DNA from: CAVPGH01 sp046726955
Lineage (GTDB): Bacteria > Acidobacteriota > Vicinamibacteria > Fen-336
Direction of reading: 5' to 3'
Assembly (NCBI GenBank): GCA_046726955.1
Contig: JBKPBQ010000368.1
Coordinates: forward strand, 1 to 12,254
Length of the DNA stretch: 12,254 nucleotides
Position numbers and translations under genes: made by a program. How positions within the stretch are numbered: the first letter of the stretch is position 1; each line of letters opens with the position of its first letter. This document shows positions 5,621 through 12,254 of the stretch, one piece after another. The notes under the pieces were generated by a model that saw only the letters and a list, made by a program, of their open reading frames with translations, was not told where the DNA came from and searched no databases.

Positions 5621-8600
5621 CCGCCGGACCTTCGAGCCGGACGCGCCGCCGCCTTCGCCTCGCCCTGTGCCTCGCCGGGGCCGCGCTGTCGAGTGGGAGC
5701 GCGTCCGCCGGCATCGCCCCTCCCCCCGCGACCGCCGTGCTCACCGCGGAGGAGCAGGCCTGGATCGCGAGCCACCCGGTGATCCTGCTGCGCCCCGGCT
5801 CGGACTCCGTTCCCCTGGAGTTCTTCGACGACCAGGGCTTCTACCGCGGGTTCAGCGCGGATTACGTCGCCCTCCTCGAGCAACGGCTGGGCCTTCGGTT
5901 CCAGGTGGTCCGCTCGCGCTCGGGGGCCCTGAAGCAGCTCTTCGGGGACGTCCGTCCTCTCCTCGCCCCCACCCCCGAGCGCGAGAAGGTGTGGAGCTTC
6001 ACCGGTCCCTACCTCGAGCTTCCCGCCTATCTCATCACACGGGCGAGCGCCCGCGATGGCCTCACCCTCTCCGACCTCGAGGGGGCGCGGGTGGCGGTGG
6101 TCGTCAACTACGCGGCCGGGGATTTCGTCGCCGCGCGATTCCCCGGCGTCGTCCTCGACCCCGTGCCCGACAACCGCACCGGCCTCCGCAAGGTGTCGTT
6201 CGGGCTCGTGGACGCCTTCGTCTCGGACCTGCCCGTCGCGACCTACCGGATGGAGAAGGAAGGGATCACGAACCTCAAGGTCGCGGGGGAGACCGGCTTC
6301 ACGTACCGGATGGGAATGGCCTCCCGAAGTGACTGGCCCGAGCTCCACCGGATCCTCGAGAAGGGCCTTTCCCTCGTGACGCCGGCGGAACGGGACGAGA
6401 TCTACCACCGGTGGGTGAAGCTCGCTCCGCGGCCGGGCCCGAGCCGCCGCTTCACGATCATCGCCCTCCTCGCCCTGGGCGTCTCGGGCATTGCCCTCGC
6501 CTTCGTCCTCCTCTGGAACCGGACGCTCTCCGCGCGGGTGGCCCGCCGGACCGGCGAGCTCCGGACGCTCACCGAGGGCAACCTCGCTCTCACCCGCTCG
6601 CTCGATCTAGACCGCGTCCTCGGCACGCTCCTCGACACGGTGGGGCGGCTCGTCCCCTACGACAGCGCGAACGTGATGCTCGTCGAGGACGGCCGTCTCA
6701 TCCAGCGCGCCGAGCGGGGGTACGAGCAGCGGGACGGGCGGTCCCACCTCGGGGCGTTCCCGTTGGAGAACCCCTTCTGGTGGAAGGCGCTCGACCGCGG
6801 GAGCGTGCTCATCGCCGACACCCAGGAGGAGCCGCGCTGGCTCGCCATCCCCGGCTGCGAGCACGTGCGGTGCTGGCTCGCCGTCCCCCTGCGCGCGAGC
6901 GGCCAGGTGATCGGCCTCTTCTCCCTCGACAAGACGGAGCCCGGCGCCTTCACCGCCGAGCACGTGCGTGTAGCCGAGGCTCTCGCCGCCCCCGCCGCGG
7001 TGGCGGTCGAGAACGCCCGGCTCTACGACGCGAGCCAGCGCGCGGAGGCGGCGCTGCGCGCGTCCGAGGAGAAGTTCGTCAAGGCCTTTCGCTCCAGCCC
7101 GATTCCGCTGACTCTCGCCACCTTCCCCGAGGGACGTTTCGTGGACGTGAACGAGGCCTTCTTGCGGAGCACGGGGTACGGCCGGGAGGTGATCGGGCAC
7201 ACGACCCAGGAGCTCGGCACCTGGCCCGACGAGGGTCGGCGCCGGCAGCTCCTCGGCCAGCTCGAGCGGGCGAGCCGCGTGACCAACGAGGAGTTCCAGT
7301 TTCGCACCCGCTCCGGCGAGGTGCGGACCGGTCTCATCTCCATGGAGCTCGTCGAGCTCGCGGGGACGCCCTACGTCGTCGCCGGCTCCTTCGACATCAC
7401 CGAGAGGAAGCGCATGGAAGAGGCGCTCCGCGCCTCCGAGGAGAGGTTCCTCACCATCTTCCGCCTGAGCCCCACCCCCATGAGCATCGCCACGTTCGAG
7501 GAGGGGCGCCTCGTCTACGTCAACGACGCGTATGTGCGGCTCTCCGGCTACGAGCGCTCGGAGCTCCTGGGGCGGACCGTCGTCGAGCTGGGGTTCGTCG
7601 CCGCCGAGGATCGGCGCGAGAACCTCCAGATGTACGAGGAGCGCGGGATGATCCGCAACCGCGAGCAGGACGTACGGGTCAAGTCGGGCGAGCGACGCAC
7701 CGTCCTCTTCTCCGCCGAAGTTGTCCTCCTGGAGGGCGCCCGCCACATACTGCTCGCCGCGATCGACATCACGGACTACCGCCGCCTCGAGGAGGAGCTG
7801 CGGCAGGCCCAGAAGATGGAAGCGATCGGGCAGCTCGCGGGAGGCGTCGCCCACGACTTCAACAACATGCTGATGGCGATCACCGCCCACTGCGACGTGC
7901 TGTCGCTCGAGCTGCGCGAAGAGCGGGCCGTCCCCCCCGAGCCGATCCGGTCGGCGATCGACGACATCCAGCAGGTCGCGGGCAAGGCGGCGAACCTCAC
8001 CCGGCAGCTCCTGACCTTCAGCCGCAAGCAGTCGCTGCGGCCCCGCGCCCTCGACCTGAACGCCGTGGTCGGGGAGTGGAGCAAGATGATCCGGCGCCTC
8101 ATCGGGGCCACGGTCGAGATCCGCTTCGCGCCCGCGAAGCGGATCGGCGGCGTCCACGGCGATCCCGGCGCGATCGAGCAGGTCCTCATGAACCTCTGCC
8201 TCAACGCCCGCGACGCGATGCCGGAGGGCGGAGTGCTCACCATCACCACCGGGAACGAGGATGTCTCCTTGCCCGTGCACGCTCCCCCCGGAGTGATCGA
8301 GCCCGGACGGTACGTGACGCTCACCGTCGCCGACACCGGCACGGGCATGGACGCGGCCACGGTGTCGCGCATCTTCGAGCCCTTCTTCACCACGAAGGCG
8401 CCGGGCAAGGGGACCGGCCTCGGCCTGTCCACCGTCTACGGGATCGTCGGCCAGAGCGGAGGGGCGATCGCCGTGACGAGCGAGCCCGGCCGCGGATCCG
8501 CGTTCAAGGTCTTCCTCCCCCGTACGGATTCGGGAGAGACCGTGGTCGAGGAGCGCGCGGCCAAGGCCCCGGCGCGCGGCACCGAGACGATCCTCCTCGT

Positions 8601-8982
8601 CGAGGACGACGAGGAGGTGCAGCAGATGGCGGCGGAGTACCTGCAGTCGGTCGGCTACACGGTGTGGACGGCGCGCAGCCCCGCCGAGGCGCTCGCGCGC
8701 GCCGCCGACGGAGCGGGGTCGGTGGACCTCCTGCTCACGGACGTGGAGCTGCCGGGGGGCAGCGGCCCCCGCCTCGCCCGCACGCTCGGCGCCGAGCGCC
8801 CGGGCCTGAAGGTCCTCTTCCTCTCCGGCCAGGCCCACTACGCGCTCGAGGCGCACGGGGTCGCGCCGGAGACGATCCTGGAGAAGCCCTTCCCCCTGGC
8901 CGTCCTCGCGGAGCGGATCCGCATCGTCCTCGACGGCGGTCAGCCGCCCTTGCCGAGGGGCAGCGAGCGGAACGAGAAGTAG
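5617..8982 (+). CDS. Hybrid sensor histidine kinase: SBP_bac_3 - TM - GAF - PAS - PAS - HisKA - HATPase - REC
   Basis: This membrane sensor has 1121 residues counted from CTG. A basic-hydrophobic signal sequence (RTRRRLRLALCLAGAALSS...SASA) covers about 8-31. A periplasmic solute-binding domain of the BvgS/EvgS kind spans about 42-270 (PTPEREKVWSFTGPYL is its hinge motif). A single membrane helix follows at about 279-302, then GAF (about 329-473), PAS1 (about 480-598) and PAS2 (about 604-728). HisKA has GGVAHDFNN with phospho-acceptor H746. The ATPase has N863 (N box), D906 in DTGTGM and GKGTGLGL. The receiver has D997/D998, phospho-acceptor D1042 (LLTDVELP) and K1090. All catalytic residues are present. 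No ATG, GTG or TTG precedes the signal peptide in frame within reach; the first is GTG 5737, which would delete it. I therefore choose CTG 5617, in a CTGA overlap with the permease stop. The sensor probably detects a periplasmic ligand linked to efflux; its output partner is not here. Confidence 0.9.
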   Translation: MTAGPSSRTRRRLRLALCLAGAALSSGSASAGIAPPPATAVLTAEEQAWIASHPVILLRPGSDSVPLEFFDDQGFYRGFSADYVALLEQRLGLRFQVVRSRSGALKQLFGDVRPLLAPTPEREKVWSFTGPYLELPAYLITRASARDGLTLSDLEGARVAVVVNYAAGDFVAARFPGVVLDPVPDNRTGLRKVSFGLVDAFVSDLPVATYRMEKEGITNLKVAGETGFTYRMGMASRSDWPELHRILEKGLSLVTPAERDEIYHRWVKLAPRPGPSRRFTIIALLALGVSGIALAFVLLWNRTLSARVARRTGELRTLTEGNLALTRSLDLDRVLGTLLDTVGRLVPYDSANVMLVEDGRLIQRAERGYEQRDGRSHLGAFPLENPFWWKALDRGSVLIADTQEEPRWLAIPGCEHVRCWLAVPLRASGQVIGLFSLDKTEPGAFTAEHVRVAEALAAPAAVAVENARLYDASQRAEAALRASEEKFVKAFRSSPIPLTLATFPEGRFVDVNEAFLRSTGYGREVIGHTTQELGTWPDEGRRRQLLGQLERASRVTNEEFQFRTRSGEVRTGLISMELVELAGTPYVVAGSFDITERKRMEEALRASEERFLTIFRLSPTPMSIATFEEGRLVYVNDAYVRLSGYERSELLGRTVVELGFVAAEDRRENLQMYEERGMIRNREQDVRVKSGERRTVLFSAEVVLLEGARHILLAAIDITDYRRLEEELRQAQKMEAIGQLAGGVAHDFNNMLMAITAHCDVLSLELREERAVPPEPIRSAIDDIQQVAGKAANLTRQLLTFSRKQSLRPRALDLNAVVGEWSKMIRRLIGATVEIRFAPAKRIGGVHGDPGAIEQVLMNLCLNARDAMPEGGVLTITTGNEDVSLPVHAPPGVIEPGRYVTLTVADTGTGMDAATVSRIFEPFFTTKAPGKGTGLGLSTVYGIVGQSGGAIAVTSEPGRGSAFKVFLPRTDSGETVVEERAAKAPARGTETILLVEDDEEVQQMAAEYLQSVGYTVWTARSPAEALARAADGAGSVDLLLTDVELPGGSGPRLARTLGAERPGLKVLFLSGQAHYALEAHGVAPETILEKPFPLAVLAERIRIVLDGGQPPLPRGSERNEK
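8935..8959. terminator. Paired GC hairpins at the convergent gene ends (possible bidirectional terminator)
   Basis: GGCGG-TCAG-CCGCC (8935-8948) has the MFS stop codon in its loop. It is followed directly by CCCT-TGCCG-AGGG (8947-8959). Both are small hairpins in the stretch where the kinase and MFS coding ends overlap. Neither is followed by a T-run on either strand, so classical intrinsic termination is not supported. They may slow polymerase or protect 3' ends. Confidence 0.22.
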
Positions 8983-10142
8983 AGCCGCAGGTCGTAGACG
9001 ATCTTCAAGCCTCCGGCGAGGAGGAACGGCGCGGGCGTCGCGGCCACCGCCATCGTGAGCCCGGAGACGAACGGGGCGAGCGCCTGGGCGAGGGCGCGCG
9101 CGCTCGCCGTGAGGCCCGCCGCGGCCGGCCGCTCCTCGGGAGCGACGAGCGCCACCGTGAACGCCTGCCGCGTCGGTACGTCCATCTGAGACAGGACGTG
9201 CCGGGCGAGGAGGACGATCGCCGCCGCTTCGAAGGTCGGCATGAACGGAACGATCATCAGCAGGACGTTCGACGGCAGGTGCGTGAAGACCATGGTGTTC
9301 AGGAGCCCGACCCTTTCGGCCACGCGGGCGGCGGCCAGGAACGAGAGCGCGGAAAGAAGGTTCGTGCCGAAGAAGAGGGCGCCCAGCGCCTCGGGTCCCG
9401 CCCCGAAGCGTAGGTGGAACCAGTAGGCGAGCAGGCTCTGCATGATGAATCCGCCCGCGAAGGAGTCGAGCGCCGAAAGCCGCGCGAGACGAAGGACCTC
9501 GCGGCGGGAGCGGCCGAGCCCCAATGACCCGAGAGGCGTGGCGGGAGGAGACGCCTGCGGGTTCCGCCGGACGAGGAGCAGGTAGAGGAGCGTCAAGAGG
9601 ACTCCGGCGGCGGCGTACGCGGCCAGCATCGCCCGCTGTGCGGGGAGCTCGCCGATCCCCCGCCGTGCCGCCCAGCCCAGGACACTCCCGGCCGCCGCCG
9701 CGCCCGCCGCGGCGGGAAGGAACGAGACCACGTTGTACCAGCCGAAGACCCGGACCATCGGTCGCGAGCCGGCGGCGCCCGGCAAGAGCGCCTGCTCCAT
9801 CGGAGCGAAGGGTCCCGCCTCCTGCCCGTTGGGGCTGAGCGTGCCGAGCACGGCGCCGGCCAGGAGCAGCCACCGGCTCTCCGCGGTCGCGAGCATCAGT
9901 CCCCCGACGGCGATGAGGGGGGCCGTCGCCGCCATGACGCGCGCCGGACCCCAGCGCGCCGCCATCGTGGAGAGGGCGAGCGTGAGAAGCGCGTCCTCCA
10001 CCATGGTGGCGGTGAAGACGAGGCCGATCTCCCCCGCTCCGAAGCCGCGGCCGGCGAGGAAGAGGGCGAGGAAGACGGACAGCCAGCCGAAGAAGAACGA
10101 CCGCAGGGCGCGTCCCGCGAAGAGGAGCGGGAGGGTCGTCAC
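8940..10142 (-). CDS. Major facilitator superfamily (MFS) transporter
   Basis: This 400-residue integral membrane protein has the length and hydrophobic pattern of a 12-helix MFS carrier in two halves. The N-half includes FFFGWLSVFLALFLAGRGFG and a degenerate loop 2-3 motif (MAARWGPARVM). GQEAGPFAPMEQALLPG lies near 105-121, a cytoplasmic linker (NPQASPPATPLGSLGLGRSRR) runs from about 196 to 216, and QMDVPTRQAF is in the C-half. The DVPTRQ...PEERPAAAG signature is shared by many uncharacterised MFS_1 proteins, so the substrate is unknown. The start is GTG at 10142 with GGGAA 6 nt upstream. The gene follows the GH31 enzyme by 31 nt, which makes sugar or oligosaccharide transport reasonable, but this family is not the GPH symporter type that partners YicI in E. 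coli. Its last 43 bp overlap the convergent kinase gene. Confidence 0.9.
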   Translation of the reverse strand: MTTLPLLFAGRALRSFFFGWLSVFLALFLAGRGFGAGEIGLVFTATMVEDALLTLALSTMAARWGPARVMAATAPLIAVGGLMLATAESRWLLLAGAVLGTLSPNGQEAGPFAPMEQALLPGAAGSRPMVRVFGWYNVVSFLPAAAGAAAAGSVLGWAARRGIGELPAQRAMLAAYAAAGVLLTLLYLLLVRRNPQASPPATPLGSLGLGRSRREVLRLARLSALDSFAGGFIMQSLLAYWFHLRFGAGPEALGALFFGTNLLSALSFLAAARVAERVGLLNTMVFTHLPSNVLLMIVPFMPTFEAAAIVLLARHVLSQMDVPTRQAFTVALVAPEERPAAAGLTASARALAQALAPFVSGLTMAVAATPAPFLLAGGLKIVYDLRLYFSFRSLPLGKGG

Positions 10143-10153
10143 CGGCGATTCCC

Positions 10154-10169
10154 GACGCGCTGCCGCGTC
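10154..10169 (-). repeat. Intergenic hairpin between the GH31 and MFS genes
   Basis: GACGCG-GCAG-CGCGTC (minus strand) is a perfect 6-bp stem with a 4-nt loop. It fills most of the 31-nt gap and ends one base before the GGGAA ribosome site of the MFS gene. It leaves that site free and could stabilise the downstream message or set relative expression. There is no T-run, so it is probably not a terminator. Confidence 0.3.
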
Positions 10170-10173
10170 AAGC

Positions 10174-12254
10174 TCAGCGGGCGGCGTTGCGGACGGTGAA
10201 CTTCACCGCGCCGGCGAACGGGTTCGCTTCGAGCCTGGACCCGGCGAGCCGGACGCGGCGCAGGACGCCGTCCGTGGGAAGGGCGACGAGGGCGTCCCCG
10301 CGCGGGGCGCCGTAGGAGACGAGCTCGAGCTTCGACCAGTCGAGAGCGGCGGTGGAGGCGGCGAGGCCGATGTGGGGCACGACCGCACCCTCGCGCACGA
10401 GGATGACGGCGGGCACCGGGCCGGCCTCGATCCGCTGCCAGCCCCGCGCGTACGTGCGGCCGGTCTGATAGTCGACCCAGCGGCCGCCGGGCAGGTAGAC
10501 GTCGCGGCCGGTCGTCCCGCCCTCGAAGAGCGGGGCGACGAGCATCTCCGACCCGAAGAGGTACTCGTCCTCGACGCTCCAGGCCCCGGGATCGTCGGGG
10601 TGCTCGACGAAGAGCGCGCGCACCATGGGCAGCCCGCGCTCCGAGGCGTCCCTCGCCTGCGCGTAGACGTACGGCATCAGCCGGTACTTCATCTCCGCGG
10701 CGCGGCGGTAGGCGTCGAGGAACTCGGGGCTCATCTCCCAGGGCTCCTTCGGCGGCGTGCCGTGGCTGCGGCTGTGCGAGGTGAGCATCCCGAAGGGGAC
10801 CCAGCGGCGGTAGACGTCCTCCGCCTTGTCGCCGAAGAAGCCGCCGATGTCGTGGCTCCAGAAGGTGAAGCCGGAGAGGCCCAGCGAGAGCCCGCCCCGC
10901 AGGGTCGCCGCCATCCCGACGTCCATCTTTCCGGCGTCGCCTCCCCAGTGGATCGGGTAGCGCTGGCTGCCCGCCCAAGCGCTCCGCGCCCAGATGATGC
11001 TCTCGCCGTTGATCTCCCGCGTCAGGTCGGCCACGGTCTTGTTGTAGCGAAGCGGGTAGAGGTTGTGCTCGTAGAAGCCACTCCGGCCGGACGCGTAGAG
11101 GCCAGTGAGCGGCGCCGCCTCGCCGAAGTCGACCTTGATCGCCCCGACCCCGAGACGAAGCAGCGCCGTCAGCTTTTCGCGATACCACGCCACGGTCTCG
11201 GGGTTGGAGAAGTCGAGAACGGCATCGTCGTAAGGCAGGTTTCCCTTCCCGTCCCTCACGACCAGCCCCTTTTCCAGCAGCTCCGGAAACAGCCGGTTCT
11301 TCGGCACGAAGTACGGCAGCTGCCAGAGCGATACGTGGAAGCCGTCCTTCCGGAGGTCGGCGATCATCTTCGCCGGGTCGCGGAAGCGCGTCTTCGAGAA
11401 CTCGTAGTCGCACCGCCAGTCCGTCTCGAACCAGCCCGTGTCGAGGTGGATCACGTCGCTCGGGATGCGCTCGCGGCGCAGCCGGGCCGCCACCGCGCGC
11501 ACCTCGTCTTCCGAGAAGTAGCTGATGCGGCTCATCCAGAGGCCGAACGACCAGAGCGGCGGCATGGGCGCCTTTCCGGTCAGGCGCGTGTACTCGTCGA
11601 GGATCTCCTTCGGCGAGCCGAGGAAGACGAACAGGTCGAGCTCGTCGTCGCCCAGCAGGAGCGCGTTGCTGCCGTGGTAGCTCGCGCCCATGTCGAAGGT
11701 CGCGGGGGCGGACGTGTGCACGAACATGCCGTAGCCGCGGCTGCTCATGAAGAACGGGATCGGCTTGTACATCCGCTCGTTCTCCGCCCCGTTGGCGTCG
11801 TTCGCCCAGAGGACGACGCGCTGCCCGCGCTTGTCGAGGCGCGTGAACGACTCGCCCGTCCCGAAGAGCTTCTCTCCGGGGGCGAGCGAGAAGACGGCGG
11901 CGACGCTCCGCGAGAAGTCGGACGAGCGGCGGACGTACGCGAAGGGCAGGGCGGGGACGAGCGTGTTCGTCAGGTCGCTCTGGTGCTGCGTGCGGGTGAG
12001 GAGCCGTCCCTGCGCGTCGCGGAGCTCGACGTGCCAGGGCTTCTCGGTGACGGTGAGCGAGCCGAAGGCGCTCGTGTAGCGGTGGCCGCCGGAGATCGCC
12101 TCGTGCTTCCACGATCCATCATGCGGGACGGGCCCCCCGAGCATGAGCGACTCCGCGGGAGGCCAGGCCTCGACGCCCGTGCGCAGGCGGATGCGCACCG
12201 TCCGCGGCGAGACGAAGTCCAGCGAGAACGGCAGCGCGGGGTTCGTCTCGTACT
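10174..12254 (-). CDS. Glycoside hydrolase family 31, YicI-like alpha-glycosidase (alpha-xylosidase type); start beyond right edge
   Basis: This retaining exo-alpha-glycosidase has 692 codons visible. The frame is open to the window edge and reads ETNPALPFSLDFVSPRTVRIRLRT there, typical GH31 N-terminal beta-domain, so the GTG at 12198 is internal. By alignment from memory with E. coli YicI (772 residues) roughly 40 residues are missing. Numbered from the first full codon (12252), the nucleophile is D375 in IKVDFGEAAP (codon 11128-11130) and the acid/base is D439 in YPIHWGGDAGKM (10936-10938). The spacing of 64 compares with 66 in YicI. LSGFTFWSHDIGGF and SHSRSHG are further family blocks, and C-terminal beta-domains are complete. 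The xylosidase-defining Cys-Phe of YicI is Thr-Gly here (residues 272-273), so 'alpha-xylosidase' is only the nearest label. Whether it has a signal peptide cannot be seen. It lies upstream of the MFS gene, probably in one transcript. Confidence 0.93.
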   Translation of the reverse strand, partial: YETNPALPFSLDFVSPRTVRIRLRTGVEAWPPAESLMLGGPVPHDGSWKHEAISGGHRYTSAFGSLTVTEKPWHVELRDAQGRLLTRTQHQSDLTNTLVPALPFAYVRRSSDFSRSVAAVFSLAPGEKLFGTGESFTRLDKRGQRVVLWANDANGAENERMYKPIPFFMSSRGYGMFVHTSAPATFDMGASYHGSNALLLGDDELDLFVFLGSPKEILDEYTRLTGKAPMPPLWSFGLWMSRISYFSEDEVRAVAARLRRERIPSDVIHLDTGWFETDWRCDYEFSKTRFRDPAKMIADLRKDGFHVSLWQLPYFVPKNRLFPELLEKGLVVRDGKGNLPYDDAVLDFSNPETVAWYREKLTALLRLGVGAIKVDFGEAAPLTGLYASGRSGFYEHNLYPLRYNKTVADLTREINGESIIWARSAWAGSQRYPIHWGGDAGKMDVGMAATLRGGLSLGLSGFTFWSHDIGGFFGDKAEDVYRRWVPFGMLTSHSRSHGTPPKEPWEMSPEFLDAYRRAAEMKYRLMPYVYAQARDASERGLPMVRALFVEHPDDPGAWSVEDEYLFGSEMLVAPLFEGGTTGRDVYLPGGRWVDYQTGRTYARGWQRIEAGPVPAVILVREGAVVPHIGLAASTAALDWSKLELVSYGAPRGDALVALPTDGVLRRVRLAGSRLEANPFAGAVKFTVRNAAR

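Noticed and set aside
6607..9873. Antisense open frame of about 1090 codons opposite the kinase and overlapping the MFS gene.
   Set aside because: It is a compositional shadow: His/Asp/Glu/Arg-rich and without conserved motifs, while the overlapped genes are clearly real.
10139..12112. Second long minus-strand frame parallel to the GH31 gene.
   Set aside because: It is an Arg/Pro-rich shadow frame; all GH31 catalytic motifs are in the other frame.

Overview
The window is very GC-rich, densely coded bacterial DNA with a strong G/C bias at third codon positions, and it carries no mobile elements, RNA genes or CRISPR. An RND pump with a lipoprotein adaptor shows a diderm (Gram-negative-type) cell. 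A large SBP-GAF-PAS-PAS-kinase-REC hybrid sensor and a GH31 glycosidase suit a free-living GC-rich lineage such as Acidobacteriota, a deltaproteobacterial group or a related uncultured phylum. That placement is a guess from style, not from a marker gene.

Left edge (1-1295). A minus-strand gene of the dimethylarginine dimethylaminohydrolase (DDAH) superfamily runs off the left end. It is divergent from a plus-strand gene for a periplasmic-binding-protein-like (sugar/LacI-type) fold that has no signal peptide, no DNA-binding domain and no transporter partner here. A 14-codon ORF with a good Shine-Dalgarno lies in the short divergent gap and ends in a TTGA overlap with the binding-protein start.

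Centre (1361-8982). Three plus-strand genes form a tight unit: a lipoprotein RND adaptor, 6 nt later an HAE-1 type RND permease with an intact proton-relay set, then a hybrid histidine kinase. The kinase has a signal peptide, a periplasmic solute-binding sensor, one membrane span, GAF, two similar PAS domains, HisKA/HATPase and a receiver. It has no ATG, GTG or TTG start that keeps its signal peptide. The best start is a CTG inside a CTGA overlap with the permease stop, preceded by a Shine-Dalgarno buried in a perfect 7-bp hairpin. This suggests the kinase is translated only when ribosomes finish the permease. No outer-membrane channel and no DNA-binding response regulator are in the window.

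Right side (8940-12254, minus strand). A GH31 alpha-glycosidase of the YicI type, with its start beyond the right edge, is followed after 31 nt by an MFS transporter. They look like a two-gene unit for handling an alpha-linked sugar. The MFS gene converges on the kinase gene and their coding 3' ends overlap by 43 bp.

The most interesting element is the efflux-plus-sensor unit and its unusual permease-kinase junction. The specificity loop of the GH31 enzyme and the leader ORF at the divergent gap come next.
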